From Pseudomonas grandcourensis (lineage in GTDB: Bacteria; Pseudomonadota; Gammaproteobacteria; Pseudomonadales; Pseudomonadaceae): a stretch of 64,000 nt of DNA. A model generated the notes under the pieces. That model did no database searches and had not been told where the DNA came from. It saw nothing but the letters and a program-made list of their open reading frames with translations. This document shows, piece after piece, positions 1 to 9,404 of the stretch; the first letter of the stretch is position 1; the number at the start of each line of letters is the position of its first letter. The position numbers and the translations under genes are program-made. Where the stretch lies: the NCBI RefSeq assembly GCF_039909015.1, contig NZ_CP150919.1:62001-126000 (forward strand). Direction: 5' to 3'.

Positions 1-779
1 AACGAGCACACCAGCGGCACTGGCCACTCGACCAGTGCGGTCACTTCATCGAGCAGCGCTGGCGGAACGATTGCCGTGCCTTCCTGACGGGTGGCGAGCT
101 CTTCAGTGCGCTTGCTGATGATCTCGCGACGCTCGTTGGCATCGGCCAGCACGTAGGCGGCACGCAGGTCGGCCAGGTAGCTGGACGGCGAACCGATGCG
201 CACGTTTTCCGGGTGATGGAAGCGGTGGCCACGGGAGTCGCGGCCGGCCTTCTGGGCGAGGATGGTGCAATCGATGACCTGGTCACCGAGCAGCATCACC
301 AGCCACTGGGTCGGACGAACGAACTCTTCCTTGCGCGCGCCCCAACGCATGCGTTTCGGGATCGGCAAGTCGTTCAGGGAATCTTCGACGATGGTCGGCA
401 GCAGGCTCGCGGTCGCCTTGCCGGCGATGCTCTGGCTGTAGCGCAGTTTCGGGCCGCTCTGATCGATTTCGCTCAGGTCGACGCCGCACTTCTTGGCAAA
501 GCCCAGTGCTGCCTGGGTCGGGTTGCCTTCGGCATCGAACGCGGCCTGACGTGGCGGGCCGTCGAGGTTGATGCTGCGATCCGGCTGCTGGGTGGCCAGT
601 GCGGTGATCAGCACGGCCAGGCGACGCGGCGCGGCGTAGACGGTTTTGGTCTCGTAGTTCAGGCCGGCAGCTTGCAGGCCCTTGTCGATACCGGCGAGGA
701 ACGCCTCGGCCAGGGTGTTCAGGGCTTTGGGTGGCAGTTCTTCAGTGCCCAGTTCAACCAGAAAATCCAGAGCACTCAT
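1..779 (-). CDS. glyS: glycyl-tRNA synthetase beta subunit (partial, 3' end outside window)
   Basis: This is the N-terminal 259 residues of the beta subunit of tetrameric (alpha2beta2) bacterial glycyl-tRNA synthetase, which charges tRNA-Gly in the cytoplasm. The N-terminus [20 protein letters not shown] is the hallmark opening of GlyS. The ATG lies at 777-779 and overlaps the TGA of glyQ by four bases (ATGA), so the two subunits are translationally coupled in a glyQ-glyS operon. The remainder of the roughly 680-residue protein runs off the left edge of the window. Confidence 0.97.
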   Translation of the reverse strand, partial: MSALDFLVELGTEELPPKALNTLAEAFLAGIDKGLQAAGLNYETKTVYAAPRRLAVLITALATQQPDRSINLDGPPRQAAFDAEGNPTQAALGFAKKCGVDLSEIDQSGPKLRYSQSIAGKATASLLPTIVEDSLNDLPIPKRMRWGARKEEFVRPTQWLVMLLGDQVIDCTILAQKAGRDSRGHRFHHPENVRIGSPSSYLADLRAAYVLADANERREIISKRTEELATRQEGTAIVPPALLDEVTALVEWPVPLVCS

Positions 780-1729
780 TGTGCAGCCTCCAGCTTGGCC
801 AGTACTTCATCACGCAGGTCCGGGGTCGCCATCGGGAAGCCCAGTTTGGCGCGAGCCAGCAGGTAGGCTTGCGCAACGGAACGCGCCAGGGTGCGTACAC
901 GCAGGATGTATTGCTGACGCGCGGTCACCGAGATCGCCCGGCGCGCATCCAGCAGGTTGAAGGTGTGGGAAGCTTTCAACACCATTTCGTAGCTCGGCAA
1001 CGGCAGCGGCTGGTCGAGTTCGATCAGGCGCTTGGCTTCGCTTTCGTAGAAATCGAACAGTTCGAACAGCTTGTCGACGTTGGCGTGTTCGAAGTTGTAA
1101 GTGGACTGCTCCACTTCGTTCTGGTGGAACACGTCGCCGTAGGTCACTTTGCCCATCGGGCCGTCAGCCCAGACCAGGTCGTAGACCGAATCCACGCCTT
1201 GCAGGTACATGGCCAGACGCTCGAGACCGTAGGTGATCTCGCCGGTCACCGGGTAGCACTCGATGCCGCCCGCTTGCTGGAAGTAGGTGAACTGGGTCAC
1301 TTCCATGCCGTTGAGCCAGACTTCCCAGCCCAGACCCCAGGCGCCGAGGGTCGGCGATTCCCAGTTGTCTTCGACGAAGCGGATGTCGTGGACCAGCGGG
1401 TCCAGGCCGACGTGCTTGAGGGAGCCCAGGTACAGTTCCTGGAAGTTGTCCGGATTCGGCTTCAGGACCACCTGGAACTGGTAGTAGTGCTGCAGACGGT
1501 TCGGGTTTTCACCGTAGCGGCCGTCAGTCGGACGGCGGCTTGGCTGCACGTAGGCAGCGTTCCAGGTTTCCGGGCCGATGGCGCGCAGGAACGTTGCGGT
1601 GTGGAAAGTGCCGGCGCCTACTTCCATATCGTAGGGCTGAAGTACCACACAACCTTGCTCGGCCCAGTATTGCTGGAGGGCGAGGATCAAGTCTTGGAAG
1701 GTACGCACGGCTGGCGTAGGCTGGCTCAC
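776..1729 (-). CDS. glyQ: glycyl-tRNA synthetase alpha subunit
   Basis: The product is the 317-residue alpha subunit of glycyl-tRNA synthetase, which holds the class II catalytic core and pairs with Gly[18 protein letters not shown] near the N-terminus and the [28 protein letters not shown] core are characteristic. I chose the GTG at 1727-1729 ([12 protein letters not shown]) because AGGTGA lies five bases upstream and it gives the usual family length. An in-frame ATG 44 codons earlier has no family support and would run into the divergent tag gene. It is the first gene of the glyQS operon. Confidence 0.97.
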   Translation of the reverse strand: MSQPTPAVRTFQDLILALQQYWAEQGCVVLQPYDMEVGAGTFHTATFLRAIGPETWNAAYVQPSRRPTDGRYGENPNRLQHYYQFQVVLKPNPDNFQELYLGSLKHVGLDPLVHDIRFVEDNWESPTLGAWGLGWEVWLNGMEVTQFTYFQQAGGIECYPVTGEITYGLERLAMYLQGVDSVYDLVWADGPMGKVTYGDVFHQNEVEQSTYNFEHANVDKLFELFDFYESEAKRLIELDQPLPLPSYEMVLKASHTFNLLDARRAISVTARQQYILRVRTLARSVAQAYLLARAKLGFPMATPDLRDEVLAKLEAAQ

Positions 1730-1810
1730 GAAATTCACCTGTTTCTTGGGCTGCGATTTAAAGAGCGGGAGTATACCCGATTCATTGCTGCGCACGCCCC
1801 CTGGAGCCTT

Positions 1811-2368
1811 ATGCCACGCTGCTTTTGGTGTTCCGAAGATCCGCTGTACATGGCTTATCACGATCAGGAGTGGGGCACGCCGCTTCGGGATGCGCAGGGA
1901 TTGTTCGAGTTGCTTTTACTCGAAGGGTTCCAGGCCGGGCTTTCCTGGATCACTGTGCTGCGCAAACGCGAGCATTATCGCCAGGTGATGTTCGGTTTTG
2001 ATGTCCAGCGCGTGGCGCAGATGAGCGATGCCGAAATCGACGAACTGATGCTCGACCCAGGCATCATCCGCAACCGTCTCAAGCTCAACGCGGCCCGGCG
2101 CAATGCCCAGGCCTGGCTGGCGCTGGAGGACCCGGTGGCGTTTCTCTGGTCGTTTGTCGGTGGCGTGCCTGTGATCAATCATTTCAAGGATCGCAGCGAA
2201 GTCCCGGCCGTGACGCCGACCGCCGTGGAAATGAGCAAAGGCCTGAAAAAAGCCGGTTTCACGTTCGTCGGGCCAACCATTTGTTACGCGCTGATGCAGG
2301 CCTCGGGCATGGTCATGGATCACACCCGGGACTGCGACCGCTACGCGCAGTTGGCGAACGGCGGTTAG
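1811..2368 (+). CDS. tag: DNA-3-methyladenine glycosylase I
   Basis: This constitutive base-excision repair enzyme removes 3-methyladenine from alkylated DNA. The 185-residue product opens with [22 protein letters not shown], containing the conserved Cys and His of the Tag zinc site (matched by the later HTRDCDRY segment near the C-terminus). [17 protein letters not shown] forms the substrate pocket. GGAG lies five bases before the ATG at 1811. An open frame continues upstream in phase across glyQ, but that extension is antisense shadow. The gene is divergent from glyQ and is followed at 41 bases by the acyltransferase gene. Confidence 0.96.
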   Translation: MPRCFWCSEDPLYMAYHDQEWGTPLRDAQGLFELLLLEGFQAGLSWITVLRKREHYRQVMFGFDVQRVAQMSDAEIDELMLDPGIIRNRLKLNAARRNAQAWLALEDPVAFLWSFVGGVPVINHFKDRSEVPAVTPTAVEMSKGLKKAGFTFVGPTICYALMQASGMVMDHTRDCDRYAQLANGG

Positions 2369-2407
2369 AATGGCCGCCTCGCGCACAGCACAAAATCAGG
2401 AGTGACC

Positions 2408-2416
2408 TGTGGATAA
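2408..2416 (-). other. perfect DnaA box overlapping the lpxL start codon
   Basis: TGTGGATAA (reverse of TTATCCACA) begins one base before the GTG start codon of the acyltransferase gene and covers codons 1 to 3. It is one of eleven perfect 9-mers in the first 19.3 kb. Binding by DnaA is inferred from the consensus only. Confidence 0.6.
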
Positions 2417-3296
2417 GTTGAAAGGCGCCTTGCTGGTAGGCGCTCTGCGGCTGTTTGCCCTGCTTCCGTGGCGGGCCGTGCAGGCCGTGGGCTCGGCGAT
2501 TGGCTGGGTCATGTGGAAAACCCCGAACCGTTCCCGCGACGTAGTGCGGATCAATCTGTCCAAGTGCTTTCCGGACATGGACCCCGGCGAGCGCGAACGT
2601 TTAGTCGGACAGAGCCTTAAGGACATCGGCAAGTCCCTGACCGAAAGCGCCTGCGCCTGGATCTGGCCGGCCCAGCGCTCCATTGATCTGGTACGCGAAG
2701 TCGAAGGTCTCGACATATTGAAGGACGCCCTCGCCTCCGGCAAAGGCGTGGTCGGGATCACCAGCCACCTGGGCAACTGGGAAGTGCTGAACCACTTCTA
2801 TTGCAGCCAGTGCAAACCGATCATTTTCTATCGTCCACCGAAGTTGAAGGCGGTGGATGATTTGCTGCAAAAGCAGCGGGTGCAGTTGGGTAACAAGGTC
2901 GCCGCTTCCACAAAAGAAGGCATCCTGAGTGTCATCAAGGAAGTGCGCAAAGGTGGTGCAGTGGGCATTCCCGCTGACCCGGAACCGTCCGAATCCGCCG
3001 GGATCTTCGTACCGTTCTTCGCCACCCAGGCACTGACCAGCAAGTTCGTGCCGAACATGCTCGCGGGCGGCAAAGCGGTCGGCGTGTTCCTGCATGCCCT
3101 GCGCCTGCCGGACGGTTCCGGCTACAAAGTGATCCTTGAAGCCGCGCCAGAGGCCATGTACAGCACCGATACCGCGGAGTCCTGTGCGGCCATGAGCAAA
3201 GTGGTCGAGCGCTATGTGCGGGCGTACCCGAGCCAGTACATGTGGAGCATGAAGCGCTTCAAGAAGCGTCCGCCGGGTGAAGAGCGTTGGTATTGA
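2409..3296 (+). CDS. lpxL: LpxL/HtrB-family lipid A secondary acyltransferase
   Basis: This inner-membrane enzyme is expected to add a secondary (2-hydroxy)lauroyl chain to lipid A. The 295-residue product has an N-terminal hydrophobic anchor (about residues 6-35) and the acyltransferase motif H120-L-G-N-W-E125 (HX4E). The position matches PA0011 of P. aeruginosa, described as an htrB/lpxL-type lauroyltransferase. The start is GTG at 2409 with AGGAG about seven bases upstream. A perfect DnaA box covers the start codon and an inverted pair of DnaA boxes follows the stop. Chain length and hydroxylation of the substrate cannot be told from sequence. Confidence 0.88.
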   Translation: MDKLKGALLVGALRLFALLPWRAVQAVGSAIGWVMWKTPNRSRDVVRINLSKCFPDMDPGERERLVGQSLKDIGKSLTESACAWIWPAQRSIDLVREVEGLDILKDALASGKGVVGITSHLGNWEVLNHFYCSQCKPIIFYRPPKLKAVDDLLQKQRVQLGNKVAASTKEGILSVIKEVRKGGAVGIPADPEPSESAGIFVPFFATQALTSKFVPNMLAGGKAVGVFLHALRLPDGSGYKVILEAAPEAMYSTDTAESCAAMSKVVERYVRAYPSQYMWSMKRFKKRPPGEERWY

Positions 3297-3312
3297 TTCA
3301 ATTGGCATGATC

Positions 3313-3344
3313 TGTGGATAACCCTGGACTTGGGGTTATCCACA
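3313..3344. other. inverted pair of perfect DnaA boxes in the lpxL-PilZ spacer
   Basis: TGTGGATAACCC at 3313-3324 and its exact reverse complement at 3333-3344 flank an 8-base loop. Each arm contains a perfect DnaA box (3313-3321 and 3336-3344). The palindrome fills most of the spacer between the acyltransferase stop and the PilZ gene, so it could act as a DnaA-bound operator or titration site. It lacks the T-run of an intrinsic terminator. Confidence 0.65.
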
Positions 3345-3368
3345 ACCGTTCACTCAAGGGCGCAGAAG

Positions 3369-3608
3369 ATGTCCGAACACCGCAAGTCATTCCGCATCAA
3401 GATCAGTCACGAAAGCACCGGTGATTGCCTGGGGCAAACGCGCAACCTGTCGACCACCGGTGTTTACGTCAAGCATCCGCAACTGTCGGCGCTGCCCCGG
3501 GGGGCGGTGGTCTACGGTCAGGTGCAGGACTTACCCACAGGCGCACCGCGGGTGCGCATGGAAGTGGTGCAGGTGGACGCCGAGGGCATCGGATTGCGTT
3601 ATCTCTGA
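3369..3608 (+). CDS. small single-domain PilZ protein
   Basis: The 79-residue product is a lone PilZ domain, the cytoplasmic c-di-GMP-binding module. It shows both ligand motifs, R5-KSF-R9 (RxxxR) and N26-L-S-T-T-G31 ([D/N]xSxxG), so c-di-GMP binding is likely. Its position matches PA0012. The ATG at 3369 was preferred over an upstream in-frame GTG-like extension because MSEHRKSFR places the RxxxR at the usual distance from the N-terminus. It stops one base before the convergent TPR gene, and its upstream spacer carries the inverted DnaA-box pair. The effector partner is unknown. Confidence 0.88.
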   Translation: MSEHRKSFRIKISHESTGDCLGQTRNLSTTGVYVKHPQLSALPRGAVVYGQVQDLPTGAPRVRMEVVQVDAEGIGLRYL

Positions 3609-3923
3609 TCAGTGCGCCTGACGCTCAAGCTTCTTCAGGAACACCGTCATTTCCTTCTCTGCCTGCTTGTCGCCATGGGCGCGAGCGGCTTCCAGGCCTT
3701 GCTCCCAGGCCTGCCGCGCGGCCGTAAAGTCCGCCAGCGCCAGATGGGCCTTGCCCAGTAATTTCCACGCCGCCGAATACTTCGGATCGAATTCGACGCA
3801 GCGCTGGAAATGCTCCGCAGCCTTGGCGTTTTCCCCCAGATCCAGATAGCCCTTGCCCAGGCCGAAGCGCAGCAATGAGTTATCCACACCCTTGGCGAGC
3901 ATTTTTTCCAGGGATTCGATCAT
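3609..3923 (-). CDS. small tetratricopeptide-repeat protein
   Basis: The 104-residue soluble protein is made of about two and a half TPR units, for example LGKGYLDLGENAKAAEHFQRCVEFDP (residues about 22-47) and LLGKAHLALADFTAARQAWEQGLEAA (about 54-79). TPRs mediate protein-protein contacts and the partner is not evident. The position matches PA0015 in P. aeruginosa. There is no signal peptide, so it is likely cytoplasmic. It converges on the PilZ gene with no gap between stop codons, and a DnaA box lies inside its 5' half. Confidence 0.85.
   Translation of the reverse strand: MIESLEKMLAKGVDNSLLRFGLGKGYLDLGENAKAAEHFQRCVEFDPKYSAAWKLLGKAHLALADFTAARQAWEQGLEAARAHGDKQAEKEMTVFLKKLERQAH
3880..3888 (+). 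other. perfect DnaA box inside the TPR gene
   Basis: TTATCCACA lies within the coding sequence near the start of the TPR protein. It is part of the oriC-proximal excess of this 9-mer. Confidence 0.55.
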
Positions 3924-3978
3924 GGTGGATTCCTTGGTAGAGGTGAGTCAGGGATTAATGAATTCTAGTGAGATTGCT

Positions 3979-4043
3979 ATCGCGAGCAGGCTCACTCCTA
4001 CATGGGAGCGCATTCCAAATGTAGGAGTGAGCCTGCTCGCGAT
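3979..4043. repeat. REPIN-type inverted REP pair
   Basis: Two perfect 25-base inverted arms (3979-4003 and 4019-4043) are separated by 15 bases. Each arm has the form TGTAGGAGTGAGC..GCTCGCGAT. The element sits between the divergent TPR promoter and the end of trkA. This GTAGGAGTGAG variant is seen only once in the window. REPINs in fluorescent pseudomonads are non-autonomous elements mobilised by RAYT transposases. No RAYT gene is present here. Confidence 0.85.
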
Positions 4044-4069
4044 GGGGCCAGTGCAGCCTCTGCAAAACC

Positions 4070-5446
4070 TCAGAAGAAGCTCAACCCCACATGGAACAGC
4101 TTCTCCACATCGCGAATATGCTTTTTATCCACAAGGAACAGAATCACATGGTCGCCCGCTTCGATCACGGTGTCGTCGTGGGCGATGATCACTTCTTCGT
4201 CGCGGATAATCGCACCGATGGTGGTGCCCGGCGGCAGGCCGATGTTCTCGATGGCCTTGCCGATCACCTTGCTCGATTTCGCATCGCCATGGGCAATCGC
4301 CTCAATGGCCTCCGCCGCGCCCCGACGCAGTGAGTGCACGCTGACGATGTCGCCCCGGCGCACGTGGGCCAGTAAGGTGCCGATGGTCGCCAGTTGCGGG
4401 CTGATGGCGATGTCGATGTCGCCGCCCTGGATCAGATCGACATAGGCCGGGTTGTTGATAATGGTCATCACCTTCTTCGCGCCCAGGCGCTTGGCCAGCA
4501 GCGACGACATGATGTTGGCTTCGTCGTCGTTGGTCAGGGCCAGGAACAGGTCGGCGTCGGCAATATTCTCTTCCATCAGCAGGTCGCGGTCCGAGGCGCT
4601 GCCTTGCAACACCACGGTGCTGTCGAGGTGGTCCGAGAGATGACGGCAGCGTGCCGGGTTCATCTCGATGATTTTCACCTGATAACGGCTTTCGATGGCC
4701 TCGGCCAAGCGCTCGCCGATCTGCCCGCCACCGGCGATGACGATGCGTTTGTAGGTCTCATCGAGACGGCGCATTTCGCTCATGACTGCACGAATGTTCG
4801 CCTTGGCAGCGATGAAAAATACTTCGTCGTCGGCCTCTATCACCGTGTCGCCCTGGGGCAGGATCGGCCGGTCACGACGGAAAATCGCCGCGACGCGGGT
4901 TTCCACGTTCGGCATGTGCTCGCGCAACTGCCGCAGTTGCTGGCCCACCAGCGGCCCGCCGTAGTACGCCCGCACCGCCACCAGTTGCGCCTTGCCTTCG
5001 GCGAAGTCGATCACCTGCAAGGCGCCGGGGTGCTGGATCAGGCGCTTGATGTAGTTGGTGACCACTTGTTCCGGGCTGATCAGCACGTCCACCGGAATCG
5101 CTTCGTTCTGGAACAGCTGCTCTTCGCGGGTCAGGTACGCGGCTTCGCGCACCCGGGCGATCTTGGTTGGAGTGTGGAACAGGGTGTGGGCGACCTGGCA
5201 GGCGACCATGTTGGTTTCGTCGCTGTTGGTCACCGCGACCAGCATGTCGGCGTCATCCGCTCCGGCCTGGCGCAACACGGTCGGGAATGAGCCGCGACCT
5301 TGCACCGTGCGGATGTCCAGGCGGTCACCAAGGTCGCGCAGGCGTTCGCCATCGGTGTCGACCACAGTAATGTCGTTGGCTTCGCTTGCCAGGTGTTCCG
5401 CCAGCGAACCGCCGACCTGCCCTGCACCGAGGATGATGATTTTCAT
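4070..5446 (-). CDS. trkA: Trk system potassium uptake regulatory subunit TrkA
   Basis: TrkA is the peripheral cytoplasmic NAD(H)-binding regulator of Trk K+ channels. The 458-residue product shows the duplicated RCK-N/RCK-C layout. The first Rossmann fold is [16 protein letters not shown] at residues 3-18 and the second is [17 protein letters not shown] at about 235-251, each followed by a TrkA-C domain. It is the last gene of the fmt-rsmB-trkA operon, 22 bases after the rsmB stop, in the same order as PA0016-PA0018. The REPIN at 3979-4043 lies just downstream. Confidence 0.97.
   Translation of the reverse strand: MKIIILGAGQVGGSLAEHLASEANDITVVDTDGERLRDLGDRLDIRTVQGRGSFPTVLRQAGADDADMLVAVTNSDETNMVACQVAHTLFHTPTKIARVREAAYLTREEQLFQNEAIPVDVLISPEQVVTNYIKRLIQHPGALQVIDFAEGKAQLVAVRAYYGGPLVGQQLRQLREHMPNVETRVAAIFRRDRPILPQGDTVIEADDEVFFIAAKANIRAVMSEMRRLDETYKRIVIAGGGQIGERLAEAIESRYQVKIIEMNPARCRHLSDHLDSTVVLQGSASDRDLLMEENIADADLFLALTNDDEANIMSSLLAKRLGAKKVMTIINNPAYVDLIQGGDIDIAISPQLATIGTLLAHVRRGDIVSVHSLRRGAAEAIEAIAHGDAKSSKVIGKAIENIGLPPGTTIGAIIRDEEVIIAHDDTVIEAGDHVILFLVDKKHIRDVEKLFHVGLSFF
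4125..4133 (+). other. perfect DnaA box inside trkA
   Basis: TTATCCACA lies within the last codons of trkA, 237 bases from the box in the TPR gene. It belongs to the same oriC-proximal excess. Confidence 0.55.
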
Positions 5447-5468
5447 CCAGTCACTCCATTGAATCCAT

Positions 5469-6779
5469 TTAACCGCGAGCGGCGGCGATCTTGATCAGCT
5501 TGGCGTAGTAGAACCCGTCGTGGCCACCTTCCTGGGCCAGCAACTGGCGACCATGGGGCTGCTTGATGCCGGCCGCCGTGGCGAGGTCCAGTTCCCGGGC
5601 GCCCGGTGTGCGGGCGAGGAAGGCTTCGATGACTTCGGTGTTTTCGGTCGGCAGCGTGGAACAGGTGGCGTACAGCAGGATGCCGCCGACCTCCAATGTG
5701 GTCCACATGGCGTCGAGCAACTCGCCTTGCAGCAGCGCCAGCGCGGCGATGTCGTCGGCTTGGCGGGTCAGCTTGATGTCCGGGTGACGACGAATCACGC
5801 CGGTAGCCGAGCAAGGCGCGTCCAGCAGGATGCGCTGGAACGGCTTGCCGTCCCACCACGCCTGAGTGTCGCGACCGTCGGCGGCAATCAGTTCGGCGCT
5901 CAGTTTCAGGCGTTCGAGGTTTTCCCGCACCCGTACCAGCCGCTTGGCTTCCAGGTCTACCGCCACGACGCCGGCCAGTTTTGGCTCGGCTTCGAGGATG
6001 TGGCAGGTCTTGCCACCTGGCGCACAGCAAGCGTCGAGCACCCGTTGGCCCGGCGCGAGGTCGAGCAGATCGGCAGCCAGTTGCGCGGCTTCGTCCTGCA
6101 CGCTGATCCAGCCCTCGGCGAAACCCGGCAGGCTGCGCACATCGGTGGCGGCATCGAGCACGATGCCGTCGCGGCTGTACACACATGGTGTGGCGGCGAT
6201 ACCTGCGTCAGTCAGCAAACCGAGGTAGGCGTCACGGGTGTGATGGCGACGGTTGACCCGCAGGATCATCGGCGGATGCGCATTGTTCGCCGCGCAAATG
6301 GCTTCCCATTGCTCCGGCCAGAACGCCTTCAGGGATTTCTGCAGCCAGCGTGGGTGAGCGGTGCGCACCACCGGGTCACGTTCCAGCTCGGCGAAAATCG
6401 TTTCGCTTTCGCGCTGAGCATTACGCAGCACAGCGTTAAGCAATGCCTTGGCCCAGGGCTTTTTCAGCTTGTCGGCGCAACCGACGGTTTCACCGATGGC
6501 GGCATGGGCCGGGACGCGGGTGTAGAGCAACTGATAGAGACCCACCAGCAACAGCGCCTCGACATCGGCGTCGGCGGCCTTGAATGGTTTCTGCAGCAGC
6601 TTGGCTGCCAGTGCCGACAAGCGTGGCTGCCAGCGTGCGGTGCCGAAGGCCAGGTCTTGGGTGAAGCCGCGATCACGATCCTCGACCTTGTCCATCTGTG
6701 TCGGCAGCGAACTGTTGAGCGAGGCTTTTCCGCTCAGGACAGCGGCGAGTGCCTTGGCGGCAGCCAGACGCGGGTTCAT
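5469..6779 (-). CDS. rsmB: 16S rRNA (cytosine-967-C5)-methyltransferase
   Basis: RsmB uses S-adenosylmethionine to make m5C967 in 16S rRNA. The 436-residue product has an N-terminal NusB-like RNA-binding domain (about 1-140) and a C-terminal Rossmann methyltransferase domain. The latter contains [15 protein letters not shown] (SAM motif I) and the two catalytic Cys segments [17 protein letters not shown] and LYATCS. The start ATG overlaps the stop of fmt by four bases, giving translational coupling in fmt-rsmB-trkA. Confidence 0.97.
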   Translation of the reverse strand: MNPRLAAAKALAAVLSGKASLNSSLPTQMDKVEDRDRGFTQDLAFGTARWQPRLSALAAKLLQKPFKAADADVEALLLVGLYQLLYTRVPAHAAIGETVGCADKLKKPWAKALLNAVLRNAQRESETIFAELERDPVVRTAHPRWLQKSLKAFWPEQWEAICAANNAHPPMILRVNRRHHTRDAYLGLLTDAGIAATPCVYSRDGIVLDAATDVRSLPGFAEGWISVQDEAAQLAADLLDLAPGQRVLDACCAPGGKTCHILEAEPKLAGVVAVDLEAKRLVRVRENLERLKLSAELIAADGRDTQAWWDGKPFQRILLDAPCSATGVIRRHPDIKLTRQADDIAALALLQGELLDAMWTTLEVGGILLYATCSTLPTENTEVIEAFLARTPGARELDLATAAGIKQPHGRQLLAQEGGHDGFYYAKLIKIAAARG

Positions 6780-7735
6780 TGGGCGTCCGCCGCTTGACCG
6801 AGGATCGTGCCGGTGGCGAATTTCTCACGGCGGCTGTTGAACAGGTCGCTGAAGTTCAGCGCTTTGCCGCCGGGCAATTGCAGACGGGTCAGGCACAGGG
6901 CCTGCTCGCCGCACGCGACGATCAGGCCGTCCTTGCTGGCACTGAGGACTTCACCCGGGGCACCTTTGCCTTCGGCAAGGTTCGCGGCCAGTACTTTCAG
7001 GGCTTCGCCGTTCAAGGTGCTGTGGGTGATCGGCCACGGATTGAAGGCACGGACCAGACGCTCCAGCTCAACCGCCGGGCGACTCCAGTCGATGCGTGCT
7101 TCGTCCTTGTTCAATTTGTGCGCGTAGGTGGCGAGGCTGTCGTCCTGCACTGCACCCTCCAGGGTTCCGGCGGCGAGGCCGGCAATCGCCTGGACCACGG
7201 CCGGCGGGCCCATTTCGGCCAGACGATCGTGCAGGCTGCCGCCGGTGTCTTCGGCACTGATCGGCGTAGCGACCTTGAGCAGCATCGGCCCGGTATCGAG
7301 GCCGGCTTCCATGCGCATCACGGTCACGCCGCTTTCGGCATCACCCGCCTCCACGGCGCGCTGGATCGGCGCTGCACCACGCCAGCGCGGCAGCAGCGAG
7401 GCGTGGCTGTTGATGCAACCCAGGCGTGGGATATCCAGCACCACTTGCGGCAGGATCAGGCCGTAGGCGACCACCACCATCAAGTCCGGTTTCAGTGCAG
7501 CCAGTTCAGCCTGAGCATCTTCATTGCGCAGGGTCGGCGGTTGCAGCACCGGGATATTGTTCTCCAGAGCAAGCTGCTTGACCGGGCTCGGCATCAGTTT
7601 TTGCCCGCGACCGGCCGGACGATCCGGTTGGGTGTAGACCGCGACGATCTCGTAAGGGCTGTCGAGCAGGGCCTTGAGGTGTTCGGCGGCGAATTCGGGG
7701 GTGCCGGCAAAGACGATGCGCAGTGGCTCAGTCAT
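6776..7735 (-). CDS. fmt: methionyl-tRNA formyltransferase
   Basis: Fmt transfers a formyl group from 10-formyl-THF to initiator Met-tRNA. The 319-residue product has the formyl transferase core ([16 protein letters not shown] at the N-terminus, the catalytic Asn/His/Asp region around [19 protein letters not shown]) and a C-terminal OB-like tRNA-binding domain. It lies downstream of def, the enzyme that later removes the formyl group, but a terminator-like hairpin separates the two. Confidence 0.97.
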   Translation of the reverse strand: MTEPLRIVFAGTPEFAAEHLKALLDSPYEIVAVYTQPDRPAGRGQKLMPSPVKQLALENNIPVLQPPTLRNEDAQAELAALKPDLMVVVAYGLILPQVVLDIPRLGCINSHASLLPRWRGAAPIQRAVEAGDAESGVTVMRMEAGLDTGPMLLKVATPISAEDTGGSLHDRLAEMGPPAVVQAIAGLAAGTLEGAVQDDSLATYAHKLNKDEARIDWSRPAVELERLVRAFNPWPITHSTLNGEALKVLAANLAEGKGAPGEVLSASKDGLIVACGEQALCLTRLQLPGGKALNFSDLFNSRREKFATGTILGQAADAQ

Positions 7736-7767
7736 GGGTGTTCTCTATTGCGAAGCATCTTGAAAAG

Positions 7768-7793
7768 AAAAAGGCTTGCCGCGGCAAGCCTTT
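7768..7793 (-). terminator. intrinsic terminator or attenuator between def and fmt
   Basis: Read on the minus strand, AAAGGCTTGCC and GGCAAGCCTTT pair over a two-base centre and are followed by TTTCTTTTC. It would partly uncouple fmt-rsmB-trkA transcription from def. Confidence 0.7.
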
Positions 7794-7804
7794 GAAGGAG
7801 GGCA

Positions 7805-8311
7805 TCAAGCGTTTTGGCGATGCTGTTTTTCCAGCTTCTTCTTGATGCGGTCGCGTTTGAGCGTCGACAGGTAATCGACGAACAATTTGCCGTTGAGGTG
7901 GTCGCATTCATGCTGGATGCACACGGCGAGCAAATCTTCGGCGATCAGTTCGTAAGGCTGGCCGTCGCGGTCCAGCGCCTTGACCTTGACCCGTTGCGGG
8001 CGATCGACGTTTTCGTAGAAACCCGGCACAGACAGGCAGCCTTCCTGATACTGGCCCATTTCGTCGGTCAGCGGTTCGAACTCGGGGTTGATGAACACTC
8101 GCGGTTCGCTGCGGTCTTCGGAGAGGTCCATCACGACGATACGTTTGTGCACGTTGACCTGGGTAGCGGCGAGGCCGATGCCAGGCGCTTCATACATTGT
8201 TTCAAACATGTCGTCGACCAACTGACGCACTTCGTCGTCCACTACGGCCACTGGTTTGGCGATAGTGCGCAGACGCGGATCAGGGAATTCGAGGATGTTT
8301 AAAATGGCCAT
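7805..8311 (-). CDS. def: peptide deformylase
   Basis: This Fe2+ metallohydrolase removes the N-formyl group from nascent proteins. The 168-residue product contains all three family motifs: [19 protein letters not shown] (metal-ligand Cys) and [11 protein letters not shown] (HExxH metal ligands). I chose the ATG at 8309-8311 ([14 protein letters not shown]), which gives the standard length. An upstream in-frame start would add 39 unrelated residues. It is the first gene of the cluster running toward trkA and is divergent from the PA0020-like gene. Confidence 0.97.
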   Translation of the reverse strand: MAILNILEFPDPRLRTIAKPVAVVDDEVRQLVDDMFETMYEAPGIGLAATQVNVHKRIVVMDLSEDRSEPRVFINPEFEPLTDEMGQYQEGCLSVPGFYENVDRPQRVKVKALDRDGQPYELIAEDLLAVCIQHECDHLNGKLFVDYLSTLKRDRIKKKLEKQHRQNA

Positions 8312-8498
8312 AAGCTTGATTAGTGCACGTGTGAAGTAAGGTCGGGTCGATGGCCTGGCGGGTCCGAAGAAATGCAGGCTACCGTTGTAAAACGTAGCTC
8401 CCTTCTGTTGACAAGCAAGTTTTGACAAGCAAGCCGGGAGCGAGCCACTGACGGCTCTGGCGTTTCACGCGAATGCACATAATAAAGGGATTCACCGC

Positions 8499-9323
8499 AT
8501 GAGGAAATCACTACTCGCCCTGCTGCTCCTGGCTTCGGCCGGTCTGGCGTACGGGCAAGTGCAACTTCGGGAAGATATTCCCACCATAAAGCTGTCGCCT
8601 CAGGTGCGCAGCAGCCCGGTAACCGAGGCTATCCCCGGCATTGCGCTGAAATCGATCAACAGCTTTCTGCTGAGCAACCGCATCGTCGACAAGGCCGAGG
8701 ATTTCGACAAGGCGCCCTACGTCGTCGCCGGTGATACCGAACGTGTACTCAGCGGCGCCGGTGACCGCATCTTTGCCCGCGGCCATTTCGATCCCGCGCA
8801 ACCGGCTTACGGCATCTTCCGCCAAGGCAAGGTCTACACCGATCCGCAGAGCAAGGAAATCCTGGGGATCAACGCCGACGACATCGGCGGCGGTGAGGTC
8901 GTGGCCATCGAAGGTGACGTCGCCACCCTGGAGTTGCAACGCACGACCCAGGAGGTCCGCCTCGGCGATCGCTTGTTCAGCGGTGAAGAGCACGCGATCA
9001 ACTCGACCTTCACGCCCAGCGCGCCGAGCCACGATATCAACGGGTTGATCATCGATGTGCCGCGTGGGGTCACGCAGATCGGCGAGTTGGACGTGGTTAC
9101 GCTGAACAAGGGGCAGCGCGACGGCCTGGCCGAAGGCAATCTGCTGGCGGTAATGAAAACCGGCGAAACCGTGCGGGACCGGATCACCGGTCAGCCGTTG
9201 AAAATACCCGATGAGCGCGCCGGTCTGCTGATGGTTTTCCGTACCTATGACAAGCTCAGTTATGGGCTGGTGCTCAGCGCTTCGCGCTCTCTGTCGGTGA
9301 TGGACAAGGTGCGAAATCCGTAA
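8499..9323 (+). CDS. PA0020-like exported protein lacking its LysM domain
   Basis: The product is 274 residues with a clear signal peptide (MRKSLLALLLLASAGLAYG, cleavage about residue 19-20). Everything from TIKLSPQVRSSP onward resembles the C-terminal region of the PA0020 family, which normally runs about 341 residues and carries a peptidoglycan-binding LysM domain directly after the signal peptide. Here the mature N-terminus VQLRED joins straight to IPTIKLSPQ, so about 65-70 residues covering the LysM are missing. The frame is intact. The gene lies between def and dprA as in other pseudomonads. Without LysM, cell-wall binding should be lost or altered. The exact function of the family is not known. 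Confidence 0.85.
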   Translation: MRKSLLALLLLASAGLAYGQVQLREDIPTIKLSPQVRSSPVTEAIPGIALKSINSFLLSNRIVDKAEDFDKAPYVVAGDTERVLSGAGDRIFARGHFDPAQPAYGIFRQGKVYTDPQSKEILGINADDIGGGEVVAIEGDVATLELQRTTQEVRLGDRLFSGEEHAINSTFTPSAPSHDINGLIIDVPRGVTQIGELDVVTLNKGQRDGLAEGNLLAVMKTGETVRDRITGQPLKIPDERAGLLMVFRTYDKLSYGLVLSASRSLSVMDKVRNP

Positions 9324-9349
9324 GCGTGCTTCACAAGTTACCAACAGAG

Positions 9350-9358
9350 TTATCCACA
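9350..9358 (+). other. perfect DnaA box upstream of dprA
   Basis: TTATCCACA lies in the short spacer between the PA0020-like gene and dprA, about 47 bases before the dprA start. This intergenic position would suit a regulatory role. Confidence 0.6.
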
Positions 9359-9404
9359 GCTTATTCCCGTTTGTACGGGTGCTTATTACGATCAAGGATG
9401 ATCC

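Noticed and set aside
731..1810. In-phase upstream extension of tag across glyQ
   Set aside because: The extension is antisense to glyQ. The Tag family N-terminus and a ribosome-binding site are at 1811.
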